DNA of 64,000 nt from Lachnospiraceae bacterium (GTDB lineage: Bacteria > Bacillota > Clostridia > Lachnospirales > Lachnospiraceae), in contig CAJTDD010000007.1 of NCBI GenBank assembly GCA_910574885.1, positions 62,001 through 126,000 of the forward strand, given 5' to 3'. Numbering within the stretch: position 1 is the stretch's first letter; the number at the start of each line of letters is the position of its first letter. Positions 17,765-27,193 of this stretch are shown one piece after another. The notes beneath the pieces were generated by a model, which saw only the letters and a list, made by a program, of their open reading frames with translations, did not search any database and was not told where the DNA came from. A program made the position numbers and the translations under genes.

Positions 17765-19291
17765 ATGAGTAGTATTAGTATTGTAATTTTGTGTACAATT
17801 CTTGCTTATATGTGTCTGCTGATCGGCGTCGGCATATATAATGCGAAGAAGAACAACAGTAGTGAAGATTTCTATCTCGGCGGCAGGAAGATGGGTGCGC
17901 TGGTCGTTGCCATGAGCGCCGAGGCAAGCGATATGTCAAGCTGGCTGTTAATGGGGCTTCCGGGAGTCGCCTATCTGACCGGCCTTGCGGACGCCTTCTG
18001 GACGGCGGCGGGCCTGGCAATCGGTACATATCTGAACTGGCTCTTTACATCCAGAAGATTAAGACGGTATTCCGAGAGAATCGGCGCAATCACAGTGCCC
18101 ACATTCTTTGCCAAGAGATTCCACGATGAGAAGAACATCATCACCGCGATTTCCGCAGTGATTATCGTAATCTTCTTCGTTCCGTATGTAGCCTCCGGAT
18201 TCGCGGCATGCGGTAAGCTATTCAACTCTTTGTTCGGTTTGGATTACATGACCGGAGTTATTATATTTGCAATTATTATCGTAATCTATACGATTATGGG
18301 AGGATTCACCACGGTTGCCACCAACGACCTGATCCAGAGTATCGTCATGTCCATCGCGCTTGTTTCCATCGTAACCTTTGGTGTGAGCAACGCAGGCGGC
18401 ATGGGCGCTGTTATGGACAATGCAAAGTCGCTGTCCGGCTATCTCTCCCTCTCCGCAATCCATGACGCGGTGGCAGGAACGGCAATCCCCTATTCGCCGC
18501 TGACGGCAGTATCCCTTCTGGCATGGGGAATCGGGTATTTCGGTATGCCGCATATTCTGGTAAGATTTATGTCCATCGAAGATGAACAGAAATTAGTACT
18601 TTCCAGACGCGTTGCTTCAATCTGGGTAACATTTGCCATGGGCATCGCAATCTTTATCGGTATCGTTGGTCTTGCGGTAGTCAATGCCGGCGGCATGGCT
18701 CCGTTAGAGGACAGCGAACGTGTTATCATCGCACTTACGAATGAGCTAAGCCAGAACGGCGTCCTGGCGGCAGTCCTTGGCGGCGTGATCCTTGCAGGTA
18801 TCCTGGCGGCTACCATGTCCACGGCAGACAGCCAGATGTTGGTTGCAGCTTCCGGCGTATCCGAGAATATCGTGCAGGATTTCCTCGGTAAGAAGCTGAC
18901 AGAGAAACAGGGACTTAACATTGCCCGCGCCACGATCCTTGGCATAGCGGTAATCGCGCTGTTCTTAGCAAGAGATCCGAACTCCAGCGTATTTGGAATC
19001 GTATCCTTCGCATGGGCAGGCATGGGCGCTGCATTCGCCGGCGTTATGATTTGTGCATTGTTCTGGAAACGTACTACCCTTCAAGGCGCGCTTGCCGGTA
19101 TGATTGCAGGAGGCGCAATGGTATTTATCTGGAAATACATGGTTCGTCCATTAGGCGGAATCCTCGACATCTATGAACTGCTTCCGGCATTCTTAGTGTC
19201 ACTGGTTATGATTATTGTAGTGAGCTTGGCTACGAAGGCTCCTTCTCAGGAGATTATTGATGAGTTTGAGAGCGTCAACGTCAAAAAGTAA
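17765..19291 (+). CDS. putP: sodium/proline-type symporter (SSS family)
   Basis: A 508-residue transporter with 13 predicted membrane helices. Family signatures include GGRKMGALVVAMSAEASDMSSWLLMGLPG (first sodium-site region), TIMGGFTTVATNDLIQS and LAATMSTADSQMLVAAS (second sodium-site region). It resembles PutP, which takes up L-proline with Na+; substrate specificity is inferred. The ATG at 17765 has AAGGAATGAGG upstream, so I prefer it over a GTG at 17756. It has its own promoter with twin operators and a following terminator. Proline is also a Stickland acceptor, which fits the glycine reductase metabolism. Confidence 0.88.
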   Translation: MSSISIVILCTILAYMCLLIGVGIYNAKKNNSSEDFYLGGRKMGALVVAMSAEASDMSSWLLMGLPGVAYLTGLADAFWTAAGLAIGTYLNWLFTSRRLRRYSERIGAITVPTFFAKRFHDEKNIITAISAVIIVIFFVPYVASGFAACGKLFNSLFGLDYMTGVIIFAIIIVIYTIMGGFTTVATNDLIQSIVMSIALVSIVTFGVSNAGGMGAVMDNAKSLSGYLSLSAIHDAVAGTAIPYSPLTAVSLLAWGIGYFGMPHILVRFMSIEDEQKLVLSRRVASIWVTFAMGIAIFIGIVGLAVVNAGGMAPLEDSERVIIALTNELSQNGVLAAVLGGVILAGILAATMSTADSQMLVAASGVSENIVQDFLGKKLTEKQGLNIARATILGIAVIALFLARDPNSSVFGIVSFAWAGMGAAFAGVMICALFWKRTTLQGALAGMIAGGAMVFIWKYMVRPLGGILDIYELLPAFLVSLVMIIVVSLATKAPSQEIIDEFESVNVKK

Positions 19292-19318
19292 CATTTCTCA
19301 TACATTTACCCAAGAAAA

Positions 19319-19342
19319 GGGGGCTGTCATTCTGACAGCCCC
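19319..19342. terminator. bidirectional terminator between putP and MATE genes
   Basis: GGGGCTGTCA and TGACAGCCCC form a 10-bp GC-rich stem with a short loop. On the minus strand it is followed by CTTTTCTT and on the plus strand by TCTTCGT, so it can serve both convergent genes, better on the minus side. Confidence 0.8.
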
Positions 19343-19364
19343 TCTTCGTAAAAAACTCTTTTAA

Positions 19365-20753
19365 CTATGTATATCTCTTCTTCAACACAGGAACCGCTTC
19401 TGCCTCCCCCTGTTCCAGCATTCCTTTTGCCTTAAACTGACGCATAATCCGGAAATACATCACCAGCAGCAATCCTGCCGCCAGTATCCATGCCACCGGG
19501 CTTGCCAGACAGATTCCAAGAAAACTTCCGAACCGGGATGCTGCGACAGCCGCCATGCTCCTTCCCACCAGCTCTGCAATCCCCGCCGTCATAGGCAGCA
19601 ATCCAAAACCCATTCCCTGAATCCCATTCCGGTAAATATTGACAACCGCTAAAAACACAAAAGAAAGGGCGGCACAACGCAGGCTGATATCCACATATTC
19701 CGTAATCTCCCTTACATTTTCCGAGACAAACAACACCGTCATGGATTTTCCGCAGAAAAATACCAAAAGTCCTGTTAAAACCGCATAGACCTCTCCCATC
19801 CATGTGGCGCTCCGAAATCCCTGCCGGATTCTGTATATCTTTCCCGCCCCCATGTTCTGGGCGCAGTAGGTTGACATTGCCGTACCCAGCGCAATATAGG
19901 CCTGAGTCACAATCTGTTCAATCTTCACAGCCGCAGAATAACCGGCGACAGCCACAGAGCCGAACACATTTAATGCCGTCTGTACAACGATTGTCCCGAT
20001 TGCCGTAATGGAAAACTGAAAAGCCATGGGGAACCCAATCTTCATCTGCCATTTCATCAAATTCCAGTCAGCCTTCCAATCCTCCCTGTGAAGATGAAGC
20101 TCCGGTACATATTTTATAATGTAGAACAGGCACAAAAGCCCCGATACACCCTGCGAAATCACCGTGGCATAGGCGGCGCCCGCCGCTCCCATGTGGAATA
20201 CTATGATAAATACCAGATCCAGCACAATGTTCAGGAGCGCGGCAAGAATCAGAAAATACAGCGGTCTTTTGCTGTCCCCGATTGCTCTTAAAATTCCTGC
20301 CAGCAAGTTATATAACACCTGTGCAACAATCCCGCCGCAGATTACCATGATATATGCATAAGCCTGATCATACATATCCATCGGCGTATTCATCCAGTTC
20401 AGCACATCCCGCATCAGCGCCATGCTCACTGCCGTTAGCAGCACAGAAACCACCAGCGAAAGGATAGCCGCAGACGCAACCGAACGGCGCATCGCCTTAT
20501 CGTTCCCTGCACCGTAGTGCTGCGCAGTCACAACGGTAAATCCCGCCGTCATCCCCATCAGGAATCCAAGAATCAGAAACGTAAGCGTCCCGCACGCTCC
20601 CACGGCAGCTAACGCCGTATTCCCCACAAACTTCCCCACAATCACTGTATCCGCCATGCTGTAGAACTGTTGGAACACATTTCCTATAAAAATGGGAATC
20701 GTAAAGTTCAGCAGAATCTTCGCCGGCTTCCCTGTTGTCATATCTCTTTCCAT
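19365..20753 (-). CDS. MATE family efflux transporter
   Basis: A 462-residue transporter with about 12 membrane helices in two repeats. The start MERDMTTGKPAKILLNFTIPIFIGNVFQQFYSMADTVIVGKFVG is typical of the MATE/DinF superfamily. The second repeat begins near GFPMAFQFSITAIGTIVVQTALNVFG. It exports drugs or metabolites using a Na+ or H+ gradient. I choose the ATG at 20753 (GAGGAGG, 8-nt spacing). The open frame continues upstream to 20972, but that extension has no family similarity. Confidence 0.92.
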   Translation of the reverse strand: MERDMTTGKPAKILLNFTIPIFIGNVFQQFYSMADTVIVGKFVGNTALAAVGACGTLTFLILGFLMGMTAGFTVVTAQHYGAGNDKAMRRSVASAAILSLVVSVLLTAVSMALMRDVLNWMNTPMDMYDQAYAYIMVICGGIVAQVLYNLLAGILRAIGDSKRPLYFLILAALLNIVLDLVFIIVFHMGAAGAAYATVISQGVSGLLCLFYIIKYVPELHLHREDWKADWNLMKWQMKIGFPMAFQFSITAIGTIVVQTALNVFGSVAVAGYSAAVKIEQIVTQAYIALGTAMSTYCAQNMGAGKIYRIRQGFRSATWMGEVYAVLTGLLVFFCGKSMTVLFVSENVREITEYVDISLRCAALSFVFLAVVNIYRNGIQGMGFGLLPMTAGIAELVGRSMAAVAASRFGSFLGICLASPVAWILAAGLLLVMYFRIMRQFKAKGMLEQGEAEAVPVLKKRYT

Positions 20754-20893
20754 ATTCATTCCTCCTCTATATTTTTGAATATTGCAATACGATGTAAAAA
20801 AGAAAACTTTATCCATTATATTAAATATAGAGAATGAATACAATGCATAATTTCTCCAAAAAATATCCGCATCCACACCAGAATGTGGTTGTT

Positions 20894-21673
20894 TTAGCTG
20901 ATATTTGCCTGGAGTCTTTTCAAACCCGAGTTCCACTGCCAAGCCGCAGCCGCAGTCAGCACAAGAATCCAAGTAAGCGCCAGAACCATATTTCCCGCCA
21001 GTTCTTCCATGTTCCCGCCATTTAGCAACGCATTAACCGGAGTATAGATATAGAATTTCATCGGCAAAAACTCCGTCACAGTACGGAACATCGGTGGAAA
21101 CATAGAGAGCGGAATGAGCGCCCCGGAAACAAGGGATTTGAATGCACGGAACGTAATCAGCACACCGCGGATTCTCTCAAGTTTTAACGCCAGAAGCCCC
21201 AAATTATACCAGAGCAAAAACTCGATCCCGATTCCCAAAACCAGATAGATGAAAAAACTCAAAAAATTCTGCAGTGAGATTTCACGGTAAATAACCGTAA
21301 ACAAAACCGCCGGAACAAGAATGACCAAATAGCATACCATCCAAGCCACAAATCTTGAGATTACCGGAACCACATACTGTACCGGCCTTACTAAAAAATT
21401 CGCCATGATTCCCTGCTCCACATCCTTTTGGATGTCTGTTGCAATATGCATAAACGGAAATGCATAGCCAAGCAGTACCACAAATAAATAGTAGCAAACC
21501 ATATAACTCAGTTGGACGCCGCTATACTTAAGCAATGCCTTCCACAAGAAAATATACATCAACATCTGCACCGGCAGATAGACCAGTTTCAAAAACAATT
21601 CCATCGGATATTTTCTGTACATCTTCATGTAAATCCCTACTAATACCCTGTATTTATCCATTGATGCTTTCAT
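20894..21673 (-). CDS. ABC-2 family transporter permease (COG3694/4587 type)
   Basis: A 259-residue membrane protein with six hydrophobic segments. Its gene overlaps the end of the preceding permease by 20 bp. Characteristic parts are YRKYPMELFLKLVYLPVQMLMYIFLWKALL, the conserved ATDIQKDVEQGIMANFLVRPVQYVV loop and the C-terminal PMKFYIYTPVNALLNGG. The layout (DrrA-like ATPase with two related permeases) matches an uncharacterised ABC exporter family widespread in Firmicutes. Substrate unknown. Confidence 0.87.
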   Translation of the reverse strand: MKASMDKYRVLVGIYMKMYRKYPMELFLKLVYLPVQMLMYIFLWKALLKYSGVQLSYMVCYYLFVVLLGYAFPFMHIATDIQKDVEQGIMANFLVRPVQYVVPVISRFVAWMVCYLVILVPAVLFTVIYREISLQNFLSFFIYLVLGIGIEFLLWYNLGLLALKLERIRGVLITFRAFKSLVSGALIPLSMFPPMFRTVTEFLPMKFYIYTPVNALLNGGNMEELAGNMVLALTWILVLTAAAAWQWNSGLKRLQANIS

Positions 21674-22448
21674 ACCGTTCCAATCCCTTTTCCCATAAAA
21701 ACTGATTCGCTGCAGACCACAGCGCCATTAAAAACAAAAAACCTGCGCCCGAAATCACCAATTCTGTTGTTCCTATTGGAAAGCAGACGATTTCCGCGGA
21801 AAATGTGCTGAAAAAATAGAAGGGAAATACAAATTGAAACACATATACCAACGGCTTAGGAAGAATCGTCAGCGGGTACTTGTTAAACGATGTCAGACAG
21901 TCCGATATCTCAGAAACCGCGCTCATCTTTCCGTGCCAGAACGCAAGATAACTTGCGCACAGGCGAATTAGGGCAAGAATCAAATTGGCACCTACTACCA
22001 CTAAAATCCCAAAGAAGATACCAATGACATGAAGTCCATTTCCGGCAAACAATAGAAGTACCGTAAATTCCACAAACGACAGTATAATGCCAATATAATC
22101 CACGTTTAAAAGCAGGAAACGCACCCGGGAATCCATTGGCCTTGTCAGAGTATTATCGAGAACGCCTCCATGCACATACATCCAGAATCTCGAAGCATAA
22201 GTAAAGACCGCTCCGTCCAGGCCATAAAATAATTCTGAAAATGCAAGGAATACTACGATATCTCTGTAGCCCCAGCCTTCCATAGTAAACCCTGCCTCTT
22301 GGATAATATACCAGAACAACAGATTCAACCCGAGATAAACCACCTTACTGCTCACATCCAGAATATAGTCTAAGGAATAGTATCTTAATCTTCTCCACTC
22401 GAATAGAAACATAATATTTATGATATTAAACAGTTTCTTTAAGGACAT
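21654..22448 (-). CDS. ABC-2 family transporter permease, second subunit
   Basis: A 264-residue membrane protein with about six helices. It carries the family pattern FWMYVHGGVLDNTLTRPMDSRVRFLLLNVDY in a cytoplasmic loop, equivalent to the VRPVQ loop of its partner. It ends next to the partner start with a 20-bp overlap and itself starts 23 bp inside the ATPase gene, so the three genes are translationally coupled. Confidence 0.87.
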   Translation of the reverse strand: MSLKKLFNIINIMFLFEWRRLRYYSLDYILDVSSKVVYLGLNLLFWYIIQEAGFTMEGWGYRDIVVFLAFSELFYGLDGAVFTYASRFWMYVHGGVLDNTLTRPMDSRVRFLLLNVDYIGIILSFVEFTVLLLFAGNGLHVIGIFFGILVVVGANLILALIRLCASYLAFWHGKMSAVSEISDCLTSFNKYPLTILPKPLVYVFQFVFPFYFFSTFSAEIVCFPIGTTELVISGAGFLFLMALWSAANQFLWEKGLERYESING

Positions 22449-23358
22449 CCTCCAATACCTCCCTCACTGAAACATGCTCCATATTGAGGGATTGAATCCG
22501 ATAGGCTTCTGCCAGTTCGGCAATCAGCCGGCCCGAATCCTCACCTTCCTGAATGGTAAATTCCAGCTCCTTTTCCTCTGCTTTTACAGAAGAAGCCTTC
22601 TCTAAAAGCTTTCCTGCCTTATCCCCGTGCAGAACTGCCTCGTACTTTACAATCATCTTCTGGGACTTCCCTACCTTATCCGTTACCGTTCTTGGATTGC
22701 CGTCATAGCACACCCGCCCCCCGCGAAGGATAACCGCCCTGTCGCAGACGCCCTCGATATAATCCACCTCATGAGTGATGATAAGAATCGTCCTTCCCTG
22801 CCCCTTTAATTCTGCAATCAGGTCATATAAGCCCTTCTTGGCGTTATAGTCCAAACCAATCGTTGGCTCGTCCATATAGATATACTGCGGTTCATGCAGC
22901 AGTATGGATACCAGCTCACATTTCACACGTTCGCCAAAGCTAAGCTTTCGGTACGGCTTTTCCAAAAGTCCGGCAATGTGAAGATATCCGTCCAAAAATG
23001 CCAGATTCCTTTGAAAATCTCCCTGAGAAATTCCATAAATTGCCTGAAAAAACTTCAGATTGTCAGAAACGGACAAATCTACAATAAACGAAGGCTTCTG
23101 ATTAAAAATAACACCCATATTTTTTACAAGCTGCTTTCGCTTCTGAAAGGTGTCCTGCCCGTCTACCGTAATCTTCCCCTCCGACGGACGGATAACGCCG
23201 CACAGACATTTTAGCAGGGTAGACTTACCGGAACCGTTGGCGCCCAGAAGTGCAATCATCTCTCCCTTTTCAACCGTCAGGCTGATTCCATCCAAGATTC
23301 TGATTTTATTCTTTTCTTTTCCTGTGTATTCCTTGACTACATGTTCAAATTGTATCAT
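22426..23358 (-). CDS. ABC transporter ATP-binding protein (COG4586 type)
   Basis: A 310-residue ATPase for the two downstream permeases. It shows Walker A GANGSGKSTLLK, Q-loop NQKPSF, signature LSFGERVKCELVSILL, Walker B YIYMDEPTIGLD and switch histidine TIIITHEVDYI. The C-terminal 80 residues form a DrrA-like regulatory tail. I choose the ATG at 23358 (GAGAGGGG, 5-nt spacing); the open frame extends to 23460 without similarity. Confidence 0.92.
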   Translation of the reverse strand: MIQFEHVVKEYTGKEKNKIRILDGISLTVEKGEMIALLGANGSGKSTLLKCLCGVIRPSEGKITVDGQDTFQKRKQLVKNMGVIFNQKPSFIVDLSVSDNLKFFQAIYGISQGDFQRNLAFLDGYLHIAGLLEKPYRKLSFGERVKCELVSILLHEPQYIYMDEPTIGLDYNAKKGLYDLIAELKGQGRTILIITHEVDYIEGVCDRAVILRGGRVCYDGNPRTVTDKVGKSQKMIVKYEAVLHGDKAGKLLEKASSVKAEEKELEFTIQEGEDSGRLIAELAEAYRIQSLNMEHVSVREVLEDVLKETV

Positions 23359-23556
23359 GCTTTCCCCTCTCTGCTTTACAAAGAGCAATGCTTTTATTCT
23401 TTCTTTTACCTCAATTTCGGATTGTCCTGACAATATGCTGACAGTCTCTTGAAAAGCCACAAACAGCCTGCTTTGCCTTTATCATACTTCAAATCTAAAA
23501 TAATATCAACTTTTGATTTTGCCGATTTCCATCCAAAAAAGAAACTATGCTTTCCC

Positions 23557-23585
23557 TTCACATTTTATAAAAAATCAAGTATACT
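23557..23585 (+). promoter_or_regulatory. promoter of the REC-alarmone synthetase gene
   Basis: TTCACA (23557-23562), 17-bp spacer, TATACT (23580-23585). It lies in the intergenic region between the divergent ABC operon and the response-regulator gene, 72 bp before the start codon. The remaining part, 23461-23556, shows no gene. Confidence 0.7.
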
Positions 23586-23656
23586 ATAGATAATATCCCC
23601 CTCAGAGCGTTTCTGAATATGACAATAAATACACTAAGAAAAAGAGGTAAAGGAAC

Positions 23657-24727
23657 ATGGACAGAATACTGGTCGTAGACGACGCAGAATTAAACCGTGA
23701 ACTACTATACGATATATTAAAAGACAATTACATCATCGAGACGGCGGAGGACGGAGCCGAAGCTCTGGAAAAACTCAGGAAATACCGGGGCGGCATATCC
23801 GCTCTGCTCCTGGATCTTCGGATGCCAAAGCTCGACGGCTTTGCCGTCATCGAACAGATGCGGCAAAACGGCTGGATCAAACACATCCCCGTACTCATTA
23901 TCAGCAGCGAACATGCCATTGAGATTGAAAACCTCTGCTTTCATCTGGGCATATCGGATTTTATCCATAAACCTTTTGAAAGCTCTATCGTATTAAACCG
24001 GGTAAAAAATGCAATCGAATTATTTGCCTGCAAGAACCAGTTAGAGCAGACGGTAGAACAGCAGGCATTGACTCTGAAAAAGCAGGACATGATTATCCAG
24101 ATGCAGGCAAAACAGTTACGGGACGCAAGGGATTTCAGGCATCTCATGATGGAATACAGCTCGGCAATCCTTGAGGTTGAGACAAAACTAAAAGTGCTGA
24201 ATGCAGAATTCTCACAGGTCTATAACCGGAATCCCTTCGAGTCTATCAAAAGCAGGCTGAAATCACCAGAAAGCATTTACGAAAAATTAGAACGAAAAGG
24301 CTATCCCGTCACACTGGACAGCATCCGGGAGAATCTATCGGACGTGGCCGGGCTTCGTATCATCTGCTCTTTCCCAGATGATATCTACCGTCTGGCTGAG
24401 CTTTTCATCAAACAAGACGATATTGTCCTGGTGCGCCAGAAGGACTACATCAAAAATCCCAAGCAGAACGGCTATCGAAGCCTCCACTTGATCCTGGACG
24501 TCCCCATCTTCCTGTCCAACGGGAAAAAATACATGAAAGTAGAAGTCCAGTTCCGCACAATCGCGATGGATTTCTGGGCAAGCCTGGAACATAAGTTAAA
24601 ATATAAAAGAGATGTGGGGAATACCGATGAGATTGTGAAGCAGCTCAAGATGTGCGCAGATTCTATTGAGGATTTGGATTATCAGATGCAAAAAATCCGG
24701 GATCAGATTGACCTTTCCCGTGAATAG
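23657..24727 (+). CDS. response regulator receiver domain fused to (p)ppGpp synthetase (RelQ-like)
   Basis: A 356-residue fusion. Residues 1-120 are a complete receiver domain: acidic pocket D8 D9, phospho-acceptor D53 in LLLDLRMPKLDG, S83 as switch residue and K105 in FIHKPF. A coiled coil (about 122-160) links it to a RelA/SpoT-type synthetase domain (about 170-345). Synthetase motifs are SIKSRLKSPESIYEKL, LSDVAGLRIIC, YIKNPKQNGYRSLHL and VEVQFRTIAMDFWASLEHKLKYK, matching the single-domain synthetases RelQ/YjbM. No hydrolase domain is present. I infer that alarmone (ppGpp or pppGpp) synthesis is gated by phosphorylation. No histidine kinase gene is adjacent. The ribosome site is AAGAGGTAAAGG. 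Confidence 0.9.
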   Translation: MDRILVVDDAELNRELLYDILKDNYIIETAEDGAEALEKLRKYRGGISALLLDLRMPKLDGFAVIEQMRQNGWIKHIPVLIISSEHAIEIENLCFHLGISDFIHKPFESSIVLNRVKNAIELFACKNQLEQTVEQQALTLKKQDMIIQMQAKQLRDARDFRHLMMEYSSAILEVETKLKVLNAEFSQVYNRNPFESIKSRLKSPESIYEKLERKGYPVTLDSIRENLSDVAGLRIICSFPDDIYRLAELFIKQDDIVLVRQKDYIKNPKQNGYRSLHLILDVPIFLSNGKKYMKVEVQFRTIAMDFWASLEHKLKYKRDVGNTDEIVKQLKMCADSIEDLDYQMQKIRDQIDLSRE

Positions 24728-24748
24728 AGGAATTCTATGCTTCCGATA

Positions 24749-24803
24749 GCACAGAGCAAAAAGCCTCAGCACAGCCCGCTATGCCTACGTTTTTTGCTCT
24801 GCA
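24749..24803. terminator. bidirectional terminator between convergent genes
   Basis: CAGAGCAAAAA and TTTTTTGCTCTG form a long stem around a 25-30-nt loop between the REC-synthetase gene and the C_GCAxxG_C_C gene. A/T tracts inside the stem allow termination in both directions. Confidence 0.55.
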
Positions 24804-24814
24804 CTCTCAAAAGC

Positions 24815-25240
24815 CTAGTCTGCTTTCCTGGCAGCGGCAAAATACTCATCCACCAGAGCAGCCGCATCCTCTACACACTGTATACAGCACGGAAGAGGCT
24901 GCGGACCGTCCATGTTCTTGAGCTCCCTGCAGTAAATGGAACCGTTCTTTTCACGATATTTTGCCGCCGCATCACGGAATTTGGCATAAGTATCCATCTT
25001 CGTTTTCCGTGGGTTCTCCATATCCCCGGCGCTGTTGGCAAGGCTAATCGTCAGGAACATTCCCGTCACTGCACCGCAGGTGTCACGTAATCCTCCCATG
25101 CCAAGACCGAACCCTTCCGTAAGCCTAAAGACGTCTTCCTCTTTGACCCCCAGCTCCTCGCAATACGCACAGATTACCGCCTGGCAGCAATTATAGCCCT
25201 TCTTAAATTTCTCAACCGCTGTTTCCTTATTTGCTTTCAT
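24815..25240 (-). CDS. C_GCAxxG_C_C family protein
   Basis: A 141-residue cysteine-rich protein. It shows NCCQAVICAYCEELG near residue 17, the family core DTCGAVTGMFLTISLANS, then a C-terminal CRELK and CCIQCVEDAA. The family is presumed redox-active or metal-binding and is common in anaerobes; its molecular function is not established. It has a normal length and lies 17 bp after nadE, probably cotranscribed. Confidence 0.85.
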   Translation of the reverse strand: MKANKETAVEKFKKGYNCCQAVICAYCEELGVKEEDVFRLTEGFGLGMGGLRDTCGAVTGMFLTISLANSAGDMENPRKTKMDTYAKFRDAAAKYREKNGSIYCRELKNMDGPQPLPCCIQCVEDAAALVDEYFAAARKAD

Positions 25241-25257
25241 AATGATTCATCCCCTTT

Positions 25258-27177
25258 TTAAGATTCGCGCACTCGTTTCAGGTTCTCAATCCATCCTGCC
25301 TGGCAGGCGTCGCTTGGCATCCTCAGATCCCCTCTGGGAGACAATGCAACCGTCCCCACCTTAGGTCCGTCCGGCAGGCAGGAACGCTTAAACTGCTGCG
25401 TAAAAAATCGTCTCAAAAATGTTTCAAGCCATCTGTAAACCGTATCATCATCATATTCACCGTGAAATGCATATCTCGCCAGCCGATAAATCTTAGCCGG
25501 CTCATACCCAAACCTAAGGAGATAGTACAAAAAGAAATCATGAAGCTCATAAGGCCCAACTAAATCTTCCGTCTTCTGGGCAATCTCCCCGTCCTTTGGC
25601 GGTAAGAGCTCCGGGCTTACCGGAGTATCCAGCACATCATAGAGCACACATTTCAGCTCCTCATCTCCGCAGGTATCCGCATAATAATGAACCAGATGGC
25701 GCACCAATGTCTTAGGCACAGATGCATTTACCCCATACATAGACATATGATCCCCGTTGTAGGTCGCCCACCCAAGCGCCAGCTCCGACATATCCCCGGT
25801 TCCAATTACGATGCCGCCATTCTGGTTCGCCACATCCATCAGCACTTGGGTACGTTCCCGCGCCTGAGCATTCTCAAAGGTGACGCTGTGATCCCCAGGG
25901 TCATGCCCGATATCCTCAAAATGCTGGTTTACCGATATGCCAATGGGAATCTCCCGCAATGTCGCTCCCAGTTTGACCGACATCTTACAGGCATTCCGAT
26001 AAGTCCGGTCCGTCGTCCCGAAACAAGGCATCGTCACAGCCGTAATCCCGCTCCGGTCAATTCCCAGCATATCAAATGCTTTTGCCGTCGCCAACAGCGC
26101 AAGCGTGGAGTCTAACCCTCCTGAAATCCCGACCACAGCGTTCTTCGCATGGGTATGGCTTAGCCGCTTTTTTAATCCCATTGCCTGAATCATAAGGATC
26201 TCTTCACAGCGTCTCTCCCTCTCCTGCCCCTCTGCCGGGACAAAAGGACTAGAGGAAATACTTCTGGTAAGGCTTGTCTCTTCTATCCGGATGTCAAACG
26301 GAATCCGTCTAAGCCGCGGCTCCTTTGCCGCCTGAAAGGTGGTATTCCTCCTTCTCTCGCTTTGCAGACGCTTCCAATCAATCTCTGAATAGATGACGCC
26401 GTTGACAAAGCGGGCGCTCTCCTTCAAGATTGTCCCATTCTCCGCAATCAGGTTATGTCCGCCGAACACCAAATCCGTCGTTGATTCTCCTTCACCCGCA
26501 TTGGCATAAATATAACCGCAGATGAGACGGGCCGACTGCCCTTCAATCAGCCTTCTTCGGTAAGAATCCTTCCCGACTGTCTCATCGCTTGCCGAACAGT
26601 TGGCAATGAGCAAAGCCCCTTCCCTTGCCGCCTCAACACTCGGCGGTACGAAAGACCACGCATCCTCACAGATCTCCGCAGACACCACGAGAGATTCTAT
26701 GGATGATGCGGCAAACAAAAGCTCAGGGCCAAAGGGAATCATCTCCCCGTCAAACAGAATCTCACGAGCCGTCTCAGGTCCGGGGCAAAACTGGCGCATC
26801 TCATAAAACTCTCCGTAATTAGGTAAAAACGTCTTGGTCGTAAACCCTAAAATCTTCCCACGGTTGAAAGCCGCCGCCACGTTATACAGCTCCCCGCCCA
26901 CAGCAATCGGGGCGCCCACAAACACCAGAGCGTCTTTCCCTGCCGTATGCTCTGCAATCCTGTGGAGTGCAAGCCGCGCACCGTCAAGCAGGACGTCCTG
27001 TGTAAAGAGGTCGCCGCAGGTATATCCCGTCACGCACAGTTCCGGGAATACCACAATCTTCGCCCCTGCACCCACAGCTTCATCAATCATGCTGCATATC
27101 CTTCCCGTGTTATAGGCAACATCCGCCACCCGTATATCCGGCGTCGCCGCCGCCACCTTCAAAAACCCATCCTTCAT
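25258..27177 (-). CDS. nadE: glutamine-dependent NAD+ synthetase
   Basis: A 639-residue two-domain enzyme that amidates deamido-NAD using ammonia from glutamine. The N-terminal nitrilase-type glutaminase (about 1-290) shows the triad regions VVFPELCVTGYTCGDLF (Glu), KTFLPNYGEFYEMR (Lys) and SAEICEDAW (Cys). The C-terminal synthetase has the PP-loop VVGISGGLDSTLALL near residue 350, and GTGDMSELALGWATYNGDHM. The length is typical for the long glutamine-dependent form. It lies 16 bp after hslO. Confidence 0.96.
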   Translation of the reverse strand: MKDGFLKVAAATPDIRVADVAYNTGRICSMIDEAVGAGAKIVVFPELCVTGYTCGDLFTQDVLLDGARLALHRIAEHTAGKDALVFVGAPIAVGGELYNVAAAFNRGKILGFTTKTFLPNYGEFYEMRQFCPGPETAREILFDGEMIPFGPELLFAASSIESLVVSAEICEDAWSFVPPSVEAAREGALLIANCSASDETVGKDSYRRRLIEGQSARLICGYIYANAGEGESTTDLVFGGHNLIAENGTILKESARFVNGVIYSEIDWKRLQSERRRNTTFQAAKEPRLRRIPFDIRIEETSLTRSISSSPFVPAEGQERERRCEEILMIQAMGLKKRLSHTHAKNAVVGISGGLDSTLALLATAKAFDMLGIDRSGITAVTMPCFGTTDRTYRNACKMSVKLGATLREIPIGISVNQHFEDIGHDPGDHSVTFENAQARERTQVLMDVANQNGGIVIGTGDMSELALGWATYNGDHMSMYGVNASVPKTLVRHLVHYYADTCGDEELKCVLYDVLDTPVSPELLPPKDGEIAQKTEDLVGPYELHDFFLYYLLRFGYEPAKIYRLARYAFHGEYDDDTVYRWLETFLRRFFTQQFKRSCLPDGPKVGTVALSPRGDLRMPSDACQAGWIENLKRVRES

Positions 27178-27193
27178 CTTGCCGGTTCACTCC

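Noticed and set aside
20754..20972. N-terminal extension of the MATE protein (73 residues)
   Set aside because: A good ribosome site precedes the ATG at 20753, family similarity starts there, and the extension overlaps the upstream permease gene.
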